Shown piece after piece: positions 8,216 to 17,722 of a stretch of DNA of 52,250 bases. A program made the position numbers and the translations under genes. The first letter of the stretch is position 1, and every line of letters begins with the position of its first letter. Under the pieces are notes generated by a model that saw nothing but the letters and a program-made list of their open reading frames with translations, was not told the DNA's origin and did no database searches. The stretch covers positions 1 through 52,250 of the forward strand of contig CAYLQA010000026.1 of the NCBI GenBank assembly GCA_964385695.1, read 5' to 3'. This DNA comes from CAYLQA01 sp964385695 (lineage in GTDB: Bacteria > Desulfobacterota > Desulfobulbia > Desulfobulbales > Desulfurivibrionaceae).

Positions 8216-9619
8216 ATGTTCGGAAAGAAAAAGAAAAGTGAAAGTATACTGCTGCTGGGGCTGGGCGGAATCGGATTATACCTTGCCAAGCGCTTGGTGC
8301 ATGAAGGCTATGCCATTACCGCCATTGAGCCGGATAGTGAGTTGATCCGTCATGCAGACAGCCATCTTGATGCCCGTTTAATCAACGGCTCTGCCATGAG
8401 TGTCGAGCACTGGCAAGAGGCTGATGCAGACCAGATGGATTACCTGATCGCGGTAACGGATAACGATGCAGTGAACATGTTGTCCGCCAAAATTGCCGAT
8501 CGCTTCGGTATCCCTAATAAAATTGCCAGGGTGCGCTCCCTGGATTTTGGCTTTGAGGACTCGCTCCTGAAAGGAGAGGATCTGGATATTGACCTCTTTA
8601 TCCATCCTGAGGAGCTTGTCGCCCAGGAGGTTACCCGGCTCATCAAGCGGACCTCGGGCAACGAGATCATGGATATTGCCCTTGGGCAGATGCAGGTCAT
8701 GGGTACCAGGATCCTCGAAGATTCTCCTTTGGCCAATAAAAGCCTGATAGAGCTTTCTCAAACCTACAGCGAGTTCCCTTTCCGTGTTGTAGCTATAGCC
8801 CGCGGCATTTCCACTATTATTCCCGGCGGCCGAGACACCATCTTGCCCAATGATCAGGTGTTGATCATGGCCGGGACCGAGGATCTGCCCAAACTTATGG
8901 AATTAACCGGCATCAGGCAGCAGAGGCGGCAGCGGGTTATTATCCTGGGCGGCGGCCTGGTTGGCAGCCGCATTGCCGAACTTTTGGGCAAGACCGTACA
9001 GGTCAAGCTCCTTGAAAAGGATGAAAAACGGGCGGATGAGCTAACCGGACTGTTGCCCGATACAGAGATTTTGCTCGGAGATGGCTCGGATAAGGATACC
9101 CTGGAGGCAGCCGGACTGCTCGATATGGACACCTTTGTCGCGGCCACCGGAGAGAATGAAACCAATATCATGAGTTGCATGCTGGCAAAGCACCTCATGG
9201 ACACCCAGGATCAAAAGACTGTTTCCAAGCAGAGAAAAACCATTTCTCTGGTCAATAAAGAAGAGTACGTGGTTCTCGCTTCCACCAGCGGCTCGGATAT
9301 TGCCTTGAACAAGAAGATCCTGGCCGGTAATGAGATCCTTACCTTTATCCGGCAAAGCGAGCTCCTCTCCATCGCCCATATGCACGGCTTTGATGTGGAT
9401 GTAATAGATATCATTGCCGCCCCTGGGTCACCTATCACCCGCAAGGCTCTCTATAAAATGGATAATGAGCTTGCCGGGCATATCATCATCGGCAGTGTCT
9501 TCCGTGACGGAAAATGGGAAACAGCCGTGGGCGGCACCCAGTTACAAAAGGGTGACCGGGCCATTGTCATCTGCGACACGCTCCACCTGAAAAGGGTGCG
9601 TGAGTTGTTCATGTCGTGA
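8216..9619 (+). CDS. trkA: Trk potassium uptake NAD-binding regulatory protein TrkA
   Basis: A 467-residue peripheral membrane protein that gates the TrkH potassium channel in response to nucleotides. Two tandem RCK units are seen, each with a Rossmann NAD-binding loop: ILLLGLGGIGLYLAKRL at about 11-27 and RVIILGGGLVGSRIAELL at about 240-257, each followed by a TrkA_C domain (for example NEILTFIRQSELLSIAHM and the C-terminal VGGTQLQKGDRAIVICD). Length fits TrkA. The partner trkH lies 1 kb away on the opposite strand, separated by an unrelated AT-rich gene. No strong Shine-Dalgarno is visible before the ATG. Confidence 0.95.
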   Translation: MFGKKKKSESILLLGLGGIGLYLAKRLVHEGYAITAIEPDSELIRHADSHLDARLINGSAMSVEHWQEADADQMDYLIAVTDNDAVNMLSAKIADRFGIPNKIARVRSLDFGFEDSLLKGEDLDIDLFIHPEELVAQEVTRLIKRTSGNEIMDIALGQMQVMGTRILEDSPLANKSLIELSQTYSEFPFRVVAIARGISTIIPGGRDTILPNDQVLIMAGTEDLPKLMELTGIRQQRRQRVIILGGGLVGSRIAELLGKTVQVKLLEKDEKRADELTGLLPDTEILLGDGSDKDTLEAAGLLDMDTFVAATGENETNIMSCMLAKHLMDTQDQKTVSKQRKTISLVNKEEYVVLASTSGSDIALNKKILAGNEILTFIRQSELLSIAHMHGFDVDVIDIIAAPGSPITRKALYKMDNELAGHIIIGSVFRDGKWETAVGGTQLQKGDRAIVICDTLHLKRVRELFMS

Positions 9620-9679
9620 CATGACTTTGCAAATTTAATAATGCTATTTTGTCAAACTTGGTCACATTGGGAGTAATGC

Positions 9680-10507
9680 ATGTTATTCAAGTCGAGCCGA
9701 TTGGATGAGCGGCAAGAAGGTATTGATTTGTTTAATGAATTCGTAGGCAACACTGCTAAGTCGTTAATTGTTCATTATTCTTGTGAGTCTTTCGTTACAA
9801 CACATGGAAAAACACCCAGAATTACTTCGATATCTGTCCGAAACATCAAAAATGCTCAAACTAAATCGTTTTCAATTCACCTGCAAGCCCAAATTAGTGG
9901 TAGAGATTTTCATAACTTATCTGAATATGACTATGATGAGTTAGAGAAGGAAATGTTATCCCATTTTTATGAGTTTGTTGAAACACATAATACTTACAGG
10001 TGGCTACATTGGAACATGAGGAATGCAAATTATGGTTTTGAAGCAATAAAAAATCGTTTTAGGATTTTAGGTGGTACCCCTGTAGAAATTGATGACGATT
10101 TGAAATATGATTTGCCGTTGATATTGAACAAAATGTTTACGAAAAAGTTTGAAGAACACAAACCAGATGGCAAATTGTTAAATCTTGTTCGCAGGAACAA
10201 GATAACCGACCAAGGTGTGTTGACAGGCAAAGAAGAGGCAGATGCGTTCGATGCAAAGCAATATTTAGAGCTTCACTCTTCAACTCTCAGGAAGGTGGAT
10301 ATGATGGCAAGTATAGTTAACCACCTAAAAAGGGGGAAATTAAAAGTTAACTCAAGTGTTATAGAAATTTACGGATTAAATTTTCCTGGGATACTTGAAA
10401 TTGGAAGAAATAGCTGGCTTCTAATGTTTTTAATTACACTACTGAGCTTCATTTGTGGTGCAGCTATAGAGCCAGTGATACAAAGATTTTTTGGGACATC
10501 ATTGTGA
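9680..10507 (+). CDS. hypothetical protein with C-terminal membrane anchor, AT-rich orphan
   Basis: A 275-residue protein that I do not recognise. It is mainly charged and soluble, with a dense aromatic block YRWLHWNMRNANYGFEAI (about 107-124), a Lys/Asp-rich middle, and one hydrophobic segment near the C-terminus (SWLLMFLITLLSFICGAAI, about 246-264) followed by a short tail, which suggests a tail-anchored membrane protein facing the cytoplasm. There is no signal peptide. Base and codon use are visibly more AT-rich than in trkA and trkH on either side, which suggests acquisition by transfer. It starts 60 bases after trkA with GGGAGTA about six bases before the ATG. Function unknown; a role in defence or stress is possible but nothing in the sequence shows it. 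Confidence 0.8.
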   Translation: MLFKSSRLDERQEGIDLFNEFVGNTAKSLIVHYSCESFVTTHGKTPRITSISVRNIKNAQTKSFSIHLQAQISGRDFHNLSEYDYDELEKEMLSHFYEFVETHNTYRWLHWNMRNANYGFEAIKNRFRILGGTPVEIDDDLKYDLPLILNKMFTKKFEEHKPDGKLLNLVRRNKITDQGVLTGKEEADAFDAKQYLELHSSTLRKVDMMASIVNHLKRGKLKVNSSVIEIYGLNFPGILEIGRNSWLLMFLITLLSFICGAAIEPVIQRFFGTSL

Positions 10508-10545
10508 TGTCAAAGTAAAGCAGGCCAACCAATCTACATGTAGTT

Positions 10546-10579
10546 CCTCAACATGTTTGAAGGTTGTTGATGAGGTTTT
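10546..10579 (+). terminator. possible weak terminator hairpin
   Basis: CCTCA/ACA (10546-10553) can pair with TGTTGA/TGAGG (10565-10575) around a short loop, with a two-base bulge, and is followed by TTTT. It lies between the convergent orphan gene and trkH. The stem is imperfect. Confidence 0.3.
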
Positions 10580-10616
10580 GGTGTGCGCCCAAAAGAAGTG
10601 ATAAATTCCTTTCTTT

Positions 10617-12074
10617 CTAATTCTTCCAGAAAGACGGATAAAAAATCACCAAGGCAGAGAACATCTCAAGCCTTCCCACCAGCATGTTCCATGAAAGGAA
10701 CCACTTTCCTGTATCTGAGATAAAGGCGTAGTTTTCGCTGGGGCCCACATCACCGAAGCCCGGGCCGATGTTCATGAGTGAGGAAATAACCGAACTCATG
10801 GCCGTGGTGTAGTCCATGTTGTCGCTTAGCACCATGAAGCAGCTACCTGCCAAAACCATGAAGATGTTGACGATGAAGTAGCAGAGTGCCAGGTCAATGA
10901 TGGAGGAGTCGATCCGCCGTTCATTGAGCTTGATAGAGACCACGGCCAGGGGCTGGAAAAAGATCTTGCGGATGGCAGCGTACATATATTTGCAGATGAT
11001 CGTGTAATGAACCACCTTGATGCCCGAGGTGGTAGAACCGGCGCAGGCGCCGATAAAGCAGACTGCATACAGAAACATCTGCGCGGCCTGGGGCCAGAGT
11101 TCGTAATCGGCCGTGCCGAAACCAGTGGTGGTTAAGAGGCTCACCACCTGAAAGGTGCCGTAGCGCAATGCCTCAAAAAAATCAGGGTAGGTCCCGTTTT
11201 GCCAGAGGATCAATGAGACCATGCCGCAGAAAAAGAAGACAAAGCCAAGATACCACCTGAACTCCGTATTGATCTTCAGGGCTTTCCCATCCCCGCGAAT
11301 GAGCTGATAGAGCAGGACAAAGCTCATGCCGCCCAGGAACATAAAAATCGTGATGACCCAATCAAAGTATGCGCTGTTGTAGTGGCCAATGCTCAAGTTC
11401 TTGGGCGAATACCCTGAGGTGGAGACAGTACCGAATGCCGTACACAGTGAGTCGAACAGTTCCATACCGCCCAGGCAGAGCAGCACCACCTGGATAATGT
11501 TCAGGGCAAGGTAGATCAACCAGAGCCGGATCATGGTGTCGCGGTTTCTGGGCATGAATTTATCCTTGGTAATGACCTGGCCGGGGCTGCATTCGGCCCG
11601 AAAGAGTCTGAGCCCACCCATGCCCTGGGGCAGAAAGATAATGGTCAGGGTCAAGAATCCCATGCCGCCTAAAAGGTGGGTCTGGCTGCGCCAGAACAAC
11701 AGGCCATGGGGCACAGCTTCGATATCGGTGAGAATGGTGGCGCCGGTGGTGGTGTAGCCGGACATCATCTCAAAAAAGGCGTCCGTAAAGGAGGGGATGG
11801 AGCCGTGCAGGACAAAGGGCAGGCTGGAAAGGGCAGCCACCAGGCACCAGCCAAAGCAGGCGATGATAATGCCGTCCTTGATCTGTAAATCGCTCTCCTT
11901 GCGGCAGAACCACCAACAGGGCAGTCCCAGGGCAATGGTGATAAGGGCGGAGTAGATCAAAGGCAGGAGGTCATTCTCCCCGTAAATAAGGGAGCAGGCA
12001 ATGGGCAGCGACATGGAGCTGCCGGTGACAAGAAGTAAAATGCCAATAACATGGGTTATTGAAGAAAAGTGCAT
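10617..12074 (-). CDS. trkH: Trk-type potassium uptake channel TrkH
   Basis: A 485-residue polytopic inner-membrane protein, the potassium-translocating subunit of the Trk system. Selectivity-loop glycines typical of the family can be seen in MMSGYTTTGATIL, GTVSTSGYSP, LTTTGFGTADYELWP and MNIGPGFGDVGP, one in each of the four MPM repeats. Length matches TrkH (about 480-485). It needs TrkA, encoded convergently at 8216-9619. Transcription runs away from rlmL, with a 213-base divergent gap between them in which I see no clear site. Confidence 0.95.
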   Translation of the reverse strand: MHFSSITHVIGILLLVTGSSMSLPIACSLIYGENDLLPLIYSALITIALGLPCWWFCRKESDLQIKDGIIIACFGWCLVAALSSLPFVLHGSIPSFTDAFFEMMSGYTTTGATILTDIEAVPHGLLFWRSQTHLLGGMGFLTLTIIFLPQGMGGLRLFRAECSPGQVITKDKFMPRNRDTMIRLWLIYLALNIIQVVLLCLGGMELFDSLCTAFGTVSTSGYSPKNLSIGHYNSAYFDWVITIFMFLGGMSFVLLYQLIRGDGKALKINTEFRWYLGFVFFFCGMVSLILWQNGTYPDFFEALRYGTFQVVSLLTTTGFGTADYELWPQAAQMFLYAVCFIGACAGSTTSGIKVVHYTIICKYMYAAIRKIFFQPLAVVSIKLNERRIDSSIIDLALCYFIVNIFMVLAGSCFMVLSDNMDYTTAMSSVISSLMNIGPGFGDVGPSENYAFISDTGKWFLSWNMLVGRLEMFSALVIFYPSFWKN

Positions 12075-12287
12075 GGTTTATTCACCACGGTCATTCTTTT
12101 ATATATAAAGGATAATGACACCCTACTTAACACATTGGGCAAAAGGAGTCGATTTATCTGTTTATTATCGGGAGTGGATCCTGCTCCGTGTGACTCTTGA
12201 GATCTTTCATGAGCAGAGAAAGGTTGTTCTTGTAAAAAAATAAGGTATGTGTAGGTTGTGTCCTACTTTTAGCAATGGAGAATCGCA

Positions 12288-14450
12288 ATGGCCGAGACAA
12301 AAACATACAAACTGGTCGCCACCTGTGCCGCAGGCCTGAGTGAACTGGTCGCCGAAGAGATGGCAGAGTTCGGCGGCACAGAGATCGAGCAGGTTCCTGG
12401 TGCGGTGAACTTTGTCGGCGATCTTTCCGTTGCCTACCGGGCCTGCCTTTGGTCGCGATTTTCTGCCAAGATTCTCCTTGTCCTGAAAGATTTTCCTGCC
12501 CCGGATACAGATGTCTTGTATGCACAGGCAGTAGCAGTGGATTGGTCCGAGCATTTATGTGAGGATATGAGTTTTGCCATTGACTGCACCTCTGTGAAAT
12601 CACCCATCACAAATAGCCACTTCGCCTCCCTCAGGGTGAAGGATGCCATTGTTGACTGGTTCATGGGAAAAACCGATGGTATCCGGCCCGATGTGGTTAC
12701 CAAGCGTCCTGATGTGCGGATTAACCTTTTTCTCCACCAGGAAACTGCAACATTGAGTATTGATCTGGCCGGAGAGAGCCTGCATCAGCGCCATTACCGT
12801 GTGGCTCCCGGCAAGGCGACTTTAAAGGAATCCTTGGCCGCAGCTATCTTGAAGCGCTCCGGTTGGCATAAGGATGTTTCACCCGATTACACCTTGCTTG
12901 ACCCCATGTGCGGCACCGGTACGTTGTTGATCGAGGCTGCGATGATGTTCGGTGATATCGCCCCTGGTCTTGACCGTACCTATTATGGTTTTACAAAATG
13001 GCTCGGCCATGATGAAAAGATCTGGGACTATTTGGTCCAGGATGCCATAGCTTGTGAGGATGCAGGGCGCCAAAAAAAGTGGCCGAAGATCATCGGCTTT
13101 GACGGAGACCGGCAGGCGGTGAATGCCGCCCTCAAGAATATCGAGCAGGTGGAACTTGAGCAGCAGATTCATGTCGAGCGGCGCTCCTTGGCATTTGTAG
13201 AGGCGCAACATGTTGCCGCAACCGGCTCCGGCTTGGTGGTGGTAAACCCGCCCTATGGTGAGCGGCTCAATGAAAAAAACGAGGTCAAGTACCTCTACCG
13301 CTGCCTGGGTAGAAAATTACGTGAGGAGTTTCCCGGCTGGCAGGCAGCGGTTTTTACCGGCAACCCGGACCTGGCCGACTCATTTGGGCTTGCCGCCAGG
13401 GAGCAATTTCGTCTTTACAATGGCCCCTTGCTCTGCCAGTTGCGGATCATGGATGTGCCCAAGGAGCAGGAGACGGAAACCGTAACAACCTGGCAGGTCT
13501 CAAGCGATCCCACCACTGCCGGGGCAGAGTCTTTTGCCAACAGGTTGCGCAAGAACCTCAAACCGCTTCTCAAGTGGGCTGCCAAGGAAAAAATCAGCTG
13601 TTTCCGTATCTACGATGGAGATATACCGGAATATAACGTGGCCGTGGATCTTTACGGACACTGGGTCCATATTCAAGAGTACGCTCCGCCGGCCTCGGTT
13701 GCCGCCGATAAGGCCCAGGAGCGGGTGCACCAGGCAGTGAAGACCGTGCAGGAGGTCTTGGGGATCAAACGCAACCGTATCTTTTTAAAGACCCGGCAAC
13801 GGCAACGGGGCAAACAGCAGTACCAGAAAAAATCAGGCAAGGGGCGGTTCCACGAGGTGATGGAGGGCCCGGCCAGGTTGTTGGTCAACTTCAGCGACTA
13901 CCTGGACACCGGCCTCTTTCTCGATCATCGTCCCATCCGGCAGCAGATCGGGCGGATGGCCCATGACAAACGCTTTCTCAACCTCTTTGCCTATACCGGT
14001 TCCGCCACCATCCATGCCGCCCTGGGCGGGGCCACATCAACCACCTCGGTGGATCTCTCCACTACCTATCTGGAGTGGCTCAAGTGTAATCTGGCCCTGA
14101 ACGGCCTTTCCTTTGTCCGGCACCGGACAGAGCGGGGCGATTGCCTGAAGTGGCTTGAGGAGTGCCGGGAGCAGTTTGACCTCATCTTTGTCGATCCGCC
14201 CACCTTTTCCAACACCAAGAAGGAAAAGCGTGTCTTTGATGTGCAGCGTGATCATGGCCGCTTGCTTCAGCTTGCCATGCGCAGGCTGGACCCGGACGGC
14301 CTGCTGATCTTTTCCACCAACTTTCGGCGCTTCAAGCTGGAGGAGGAAATCGCTAAACGGTTTCACGTACAAGAGATCAGCAAGGAGTCCCTGCCCCTTG
14401 ATTTTGCACGGAGAAAGATCCATCGCTGCTGGCAGATCCGTCACCGCTAG
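12288..14450 (+). CDS. rlmL: bifunctional 23S rRNA G2445 N2 / G2069 N7 methyltransferase RlmKL
   Basis: A 720-residue two-enzyme fusion acting on 23S rRNA. The N-terminal half has a THUMP RNA-binding domain (about 50-165) and the RlmL methyltransferase, with SAM motif DPMCGTGTLLIEAA (about 204-217) and catalytic NPPYGERL (about 324-331). The C-terminal half is RlmK, with NLFAYTGSATIHAALGG (about 565-581) and VDPPTFSN. Length is close to the E. coli enzyme (702). The ATG at 12288 has GGAG upstream. It is a single-gene unit; its stop codon TAG lies inside the left arm of a long fold-back repeat. Confidence 0.95.
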   Translation: MAETKTYKLVATCAAGLSELVAEEMAEFGGTEIEQVPGAVNFVGDLSVAYRACLWSRFSAKILLVLKDFPAPDTDVLYAQAVAVDWSEHLCEDMSFAIDCTSVKSPITNSHFASLRVKDAIVDWFMGKTDGIRPDVVTKRPDVRINLFLHQETATLSIDLAGESLHQRHYRVAPGKATLKESLAAAILKRSGWHKDVSPDYTLLDPMCGTGTLLIEAAMMFGDIAPGLDRTYYGFTKWLGHDEKIWDYLVQDAIACEDAGRQKKWPKIIGFDGDRQAVNAALKNIEQVELEQQIHVERRSLAFVEAQHVAATGSGLVVVNPPYGERLNEKNEVKYLYRCLGRKLREEFPGWQAAVFTGNPDLADSFGLAAREQFRLYNGPLLCQLRIMDVPKEQETETVTTWQVSSDPTTAGAESFANRLRKNLKPLLKWAAKEKISCFRIYDGDIPEYNVAVDLYGHWVHIQEYAPPASVAADKAQERVHQAVKTVQEVLGIKRNRIFLKTRQRQRGKQQYQKKSGKGRFHEVMEGPARLLVNFSDYLDTGLFLDHRPIRQQIGRMAHDKRFLNLFAYTGSATIHAALGGATSTTSVDLSTTYLEWLKCNLALNGLSFVRHRTERGDCLKWLEECREQFDLIFVDPPTFSNTKKEKRVFDVQRDHGRLLQLAMRRLDPDGLLIFSTNFRRFKLEEEIAKRFHVQEISKESLPLDFARRKIHRCWQIRHR

Positions 14451-14652
14451 CCCGTGTTTCTCACAAGCGATCTGCTACGAAGCCGCTAAACACTGCGTCT
14501 ACTACGTTACGCTTGAAAAACATTCTCAACATACTGAAAGTATGCCTGCGAGTGTTTTCCGGCGCAAGCCTCGAAGGTCTCGCAGGCTCGCTATCTGTAT
14601 CCACAGCACTTCCCGGCTTCTCGCAACGATCTTTGTGAGAAACACGGGCTAG
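14447..14652. repeat. 206-bp fold-back element with 20-bp perfect terminal inverted repeats (MITE-like)
   Basis: CTAGCCCGTGTTTCTCACAA at 14447-14466 is repeated exactly in inverted orientation at 14633-14652. Between them is a second perfect inverted pair, GCCTGCGAG (14544-14552) with CTCGCAGGC (14579-14587), a small hairpin CATACT-GAA-AGTATG (14530-14544), and scattered similarity between the two halves. No open frame for a transposase exists. The palindromic CTAG at both outer ends could be part of the repeat or a target duplication. The left arm contains the rlmL stop codon, so the element also folds at the rlmL mRNA end. Confidence 0.75.
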
Positions 14653-14836
14653 GAAAAAAACATCATAACCTTGGCGGGATGCCTCCCCCCCAGCCAGGAA
14701 TAATTTTGCTCCAATGCTGTCACCCGAGTCATCTTTTCATACATTCTCCCTTGACCCTCCCTGCGCCTGACACATAAGCTGATTATAAGAAGTCACTTGC
14801 TTTATTGCGCCATTACCAGAAGCGGAGAGATGGAGC
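14653..14836. other. remainder of the rlmL to lipid-enzyme gap
   Basis: The gap between rlmL and the ACP fusion gene is 386 bases. Apart from the fold-back element described separately, it holds no gene. A weak promoter-like TTGACC at 14751-14756 is followed at 18 bases by TAAGCT, too poor a match to call. The gene's own site GGAG precedes the ATG at 14837. Confidence 0.5.
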
Positions 14837-17722
14837 ATGCCGATACAGCCCCAGACAGCTCATACTAATTTTTCCCCAGGGCAGGAAGCCGACACCCTTT
14901 GTCAGCTGGTCCACGCTCTGGCCGTGGAGCTTGATCCTGGGCGCAAGGATTTCTTGACCGTCACCCTGGACAGCTCCCTGGATCTCGATCTTGGTTTTGA
15001 CAGCCTGAGCAAAATGGAACTGCTCTCCCGGCTGGAGCGGACCTATGCGGTGATGTTGCCCGACCAGGTCCTGACCAGCGCGGAAACGGTACGCGATCTC
15101 TTGCGGGCCGTATTGAGGGCCACCAAGCCGGGGCATAGCCCGGCGGAGGCGGTCGCTGTTTCTCTTCCTGAGGTGGGAGAGGGAGGGGGCGTGGCCGAGG
15201 GCAGCCGGACCCTGGTGGAGGTGTTGGAGTGGCAGCTGCGCGCAGGGGGGGATCGGCCCCACATCCTCCTCTATGCCGAGGGAGAACAGCCCGAGGAGAT
15301 CAGCTACCGCACCCTCTATGCCGGTGCGCTTGAGGTAGGCCGCGGCCTGCAAAGGTATGGCATCGAGGCCGGGCAGAGCGTGGCTATCATGTTGCCCACC
15401 GGCCGTGATTATCTCTACAGTTTTTTCGGGGTGCTGCTCGCCGGCGCTGTGCCGGTGCCCCTCTATCCCCCCATGCGACCGGCCCAACTCGAAGAGCATC
15501 TCGGTCGCCATCGTTCCATTTTGAACAACGCCCAGGCCCGGCTGCTGATTACTATCCCTGAGGCTCGCCCCCTGGCCCGCCTGCTGAAGACCCAGGTGGA
15601 TGGGTTGCACCGGGTTGCGACCGTAGCGGAGCTGGGCGGGCCCGGCGGCAGTTTCACCCCGCCGCCCCGGGATCCGCAGGATACCGCCTTTCTGCAATAT
15701 ACCTCCGGCAGCACCGGTACCCCCAAGGGGGTCATTCTCAGCCACGCCAACCTGCTGGCCAATATCCGGGCCATGGGCAAGGCGGTCCAGGCCGGACCAA
15801 AGGATGTCTTTGTCAGTTGGCTCCCCCTCTACCACGATATGGGCTTGATCGGCGCTTGGCTCGGCAGTCTCTACCACGGCTGCCGTTTTGTCCTCCTCTC
15901 TCCCCTTTCCTTTCTGCTGCGGCCGGCCCGCTGGCTCTGGGCTATCCATAATCATAAGGGCACCCTCTCGGCCTCACCCAACTTCGGCTATGAGCTCTGC
16001 CTGAATAAGATCAGAGAAGAGGATATTGCCGGCCTCGATCTCAGCTCCTGGCGCCTCGCCTTTAACGGGGCCGAGCCGGTAAGCCCGGAGACGGTGCTCC
16101 GCTTTGCTGAGCGTTTCGGTCGTTACGGCCTTCGGGAAGAGGCCATGGCCCCGGTGTACGGCCTGGCCGAGGCCTCGGTGGGTCTGGCCTTTCCCCCTTT
16201 GGGCCGAGCTCCGCTCATTGATCGCGTGCAGCGTCAGGCCTTCATGCGCTCGGGAGAGGCCGTGCCCGCAGAGCCGGAGGATTCTACGGCCCTGCGCTTT
16301 GTTACCTGCGGGCAGCCCCTGGAGGGGCATCAGATCCGCATCGTCGACCCCAGCGAACGTGAACTGCCCGAACGGCAGGAGGGGCGCCTGCAGTTTCGGG
16401 GGCCGTCGGTCACCAGTGGTTACTTCCGCAACCCCGGCCAGACGGCCGATCTCTTTCACAGCGAATGGCTTGATTCCGGCGATATGGCATACCAGGCCGC
16501 ACGCGAGATCTATATAACAAGCAGGGTCAAAGATATCATCATCCGCGGCGGTCGTAACATTAGTCCCTACGAACTGGAGGAAGCGGTAGGAGAGATTGCC
16601 GGTATCCGCAAGGGCTGCGTGGCGGTGTTCGGGGTCAACGACCCGGTCTCCGCCACCGAAAAGCTGGTGATCCTGGCCGAAAGCCGGGAGCGTGAACCGG
16701 ATGCCTTGGCCCGACTGCGGGAAGAGATCAACGGTGTCAGCCTGGATCTGTTGGGCAGCCCGCCCGATGAGGTGATGCTTGTTCCGCCGCACACCGTGCT
16801 CAAGACCTCCAGCGGCAAGATCCGCCGGGCCGCCAGCCGCGAAATGTATGAGGCAAAAGGAATCGGTCGCCCCCAACGGGCCGTCTGGTGGCAGCTGCTT
16901 CGCCTCTTTTTTTCCGGTCTGCTTCCCCAACTGCGCCGCGGCAAGCGGCTGCTTTTTTCCACCCTATATGCCGGGTATTGCTGGGGGATATACGTGCTCC
17001 TCTCTCTGCCTGCCTGGCTGCTGGTGGCCCTTTTGCCCAGCCGCCGCTTTCGTTGGTTGGTGGCCCGGAGCGAGGCCCGTTTTCTCGTGCGCGCAAGCGG
17101 CACGCCGCTGAAGGTGACTGGGCTGGAAAATCTCCAGGGTGAGCGCCCCATGATCCTGGTCAGCAATCACCAGAGCTATCTGGACAGTATTGTCCTGGTT
17201 TCCGCTTTGCCCCGGGAATTTCGCTTTGTGGCCAAGACCGAACTGGCCGAACGTTTCGGTCTGGGCCTGATACTCTCCCGCTTGAACGTGGAGTTTGTCG
17301 AACGCTTTGACAGCCGGCAGGCAGCAAGCGACGCCCGCCGCCTGGGGGAAGTGGCCGCCGGTGGGCATTCGCTCTTCTTCTTCTCCGAGGGAACCTTTCA
17401 GCGCTTGCCGGGCCTCTTGCCTTTTCGCATGGGTGCCTTTGTTGCTGCCGCCGAAAGCGGCATGCCGGTGGTACCCATTGCCATTCGCGGAACCCGTTCC
17501 AAGCTGCGATCCGGCACCTGGTTCCCCCGCCGGGGACCGGTGGCCATTACCATCGGCAAACCATTCAAGCCACAGGGAAGGGACTGGAGTGCTGCTCTGG
17601 CCCTGCGCAACGAGATCCGCCGGGTGATTCTGCACAACTGCGGGGAGCCGGATCTCGCCTCGCTCCATCATCCGGAAGCGGGTAACCATCAACCAGAGGA
17701 AAAAGGACCATGCCGAACCTGA
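14837..17722 (+). CDS. ACP - fatty acyl-AMP ligase - PlsC-type acyltransferase fusion
   Basis: A 961-residue three-domain protein. (1) An acyl-carrier domain (about 18-95) with the phosphopantetheine serine Ser56 in GFDSLSKME. (2) An adenylating domain (about 120-655) with the AMP-binding loop YTSGSTGTPKG (288-298), most like fatty acyl-AMP ligases; a C-terminal lysine motif KTSSGKIRR is present. (3) After a hydrophobic segment (about 705-735) comes a lysophospholipid acyltransferase with NHQSYLD (His778, Asp783) and SEGTF. The logical reading is activation of a fatty acid, loading onto the internal carrier, and transfer to a lysolipid at the inner membrane. This reverses the order in E. coli Aas (acyltransferase first) and adds a carrier. 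The product lipid is unknown. Its stop overlaps the start of the downstream acyl-CoA ligase by 13 bases. Confidence 0.9.
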   Translation: MPIQPQTAHTNFSPGQEADTLCQLVHALAVELDPGRKDFLTVTLDSSLDLDLGFDSLSKMELLSRLERTYAVMLPDQVLTSAETVRDLLRAVLRATKPGHSPAEAVAVSLPEVGEGGGVAEGSRTLVEVLEWQLRAGGDRPHILLYAEGEQPEEISYRTLYAGALEVGRGLQRYGIEAGQSVAIMLPTGRDYLYSFFGVLLAGAVPVPLYPPMRPAQLEEHLGRHRSILNNAQARLLITIPEARPLARLLKTQVDGLHRVATVAELGGPGGSFTPPPRDPQDTAFLQYTSGSTGTPKGVILSHANLLANIRAMGKAVQAGPKDVFVSWLPLYHDMGLIGAWLGSLYHGCRFVLLSPLSFLLRPARWLWAIHNHKGTLSASPNFGYELCLNKIREEDIAGLDLSSWRLAFNGAEPVSPETVLRFAERFGRYGLREEAMAPVYGLAEASVGLAFPPLGRAPLIDRVQRQAFMRSGEAVPAEPEDSTALRFVTCGQPLEGHQIRIVDPSERELPERQEGRLQFRGPSVTSGYFRNPGQTADLFHSEWLDSGDMAYQAAREIYITSRVKDIIIRGGRNISPYELEEAVGEIAGIRKGCVAVFGVNDPVSATEKLVILAESREREPDALARLREEINGVSLDLLGSPPDEVMLVPPHTVLKTSSGKIRRAASREMYEAKGIGRPQRAVWWQLLRLFFSGLLPQLRRGKRLLFSTLYAGYCWGIYVLLSLPAWLLVALLPSRRFRWLVARSEARFLVRASGTPLKVTGLENLQGERPMILVSNHQSYLDSIVLVSALPREFRFVAKTELAERFGLGLILSRLNVEFVERFDSRQAASDARRLGEVAAGGHSLFFFSEGTFQRLPGLLPFRMGAFVAAAESGMPVVPIAIRGTRSKLRSGTWFPRRGPVAITIGKPFKPQGRDWSAALALRNEIRRVILHNCGEPDLASLHHPEAGNHQPEEKGPCRT

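Noticed and set aside
9680..10507. Calling the AT-rich orphan a phage-defence gene
   Set aside because: Only its base composition and isolated position suggest this; no nuclease, TIR, NTPase or other defence motif is visible.
12154..12603. 149-codon minus-strand frame upstream of and inside rlmL
   Set aside because: It overlaps the well-supported rlmL gene and reads as random sequence.
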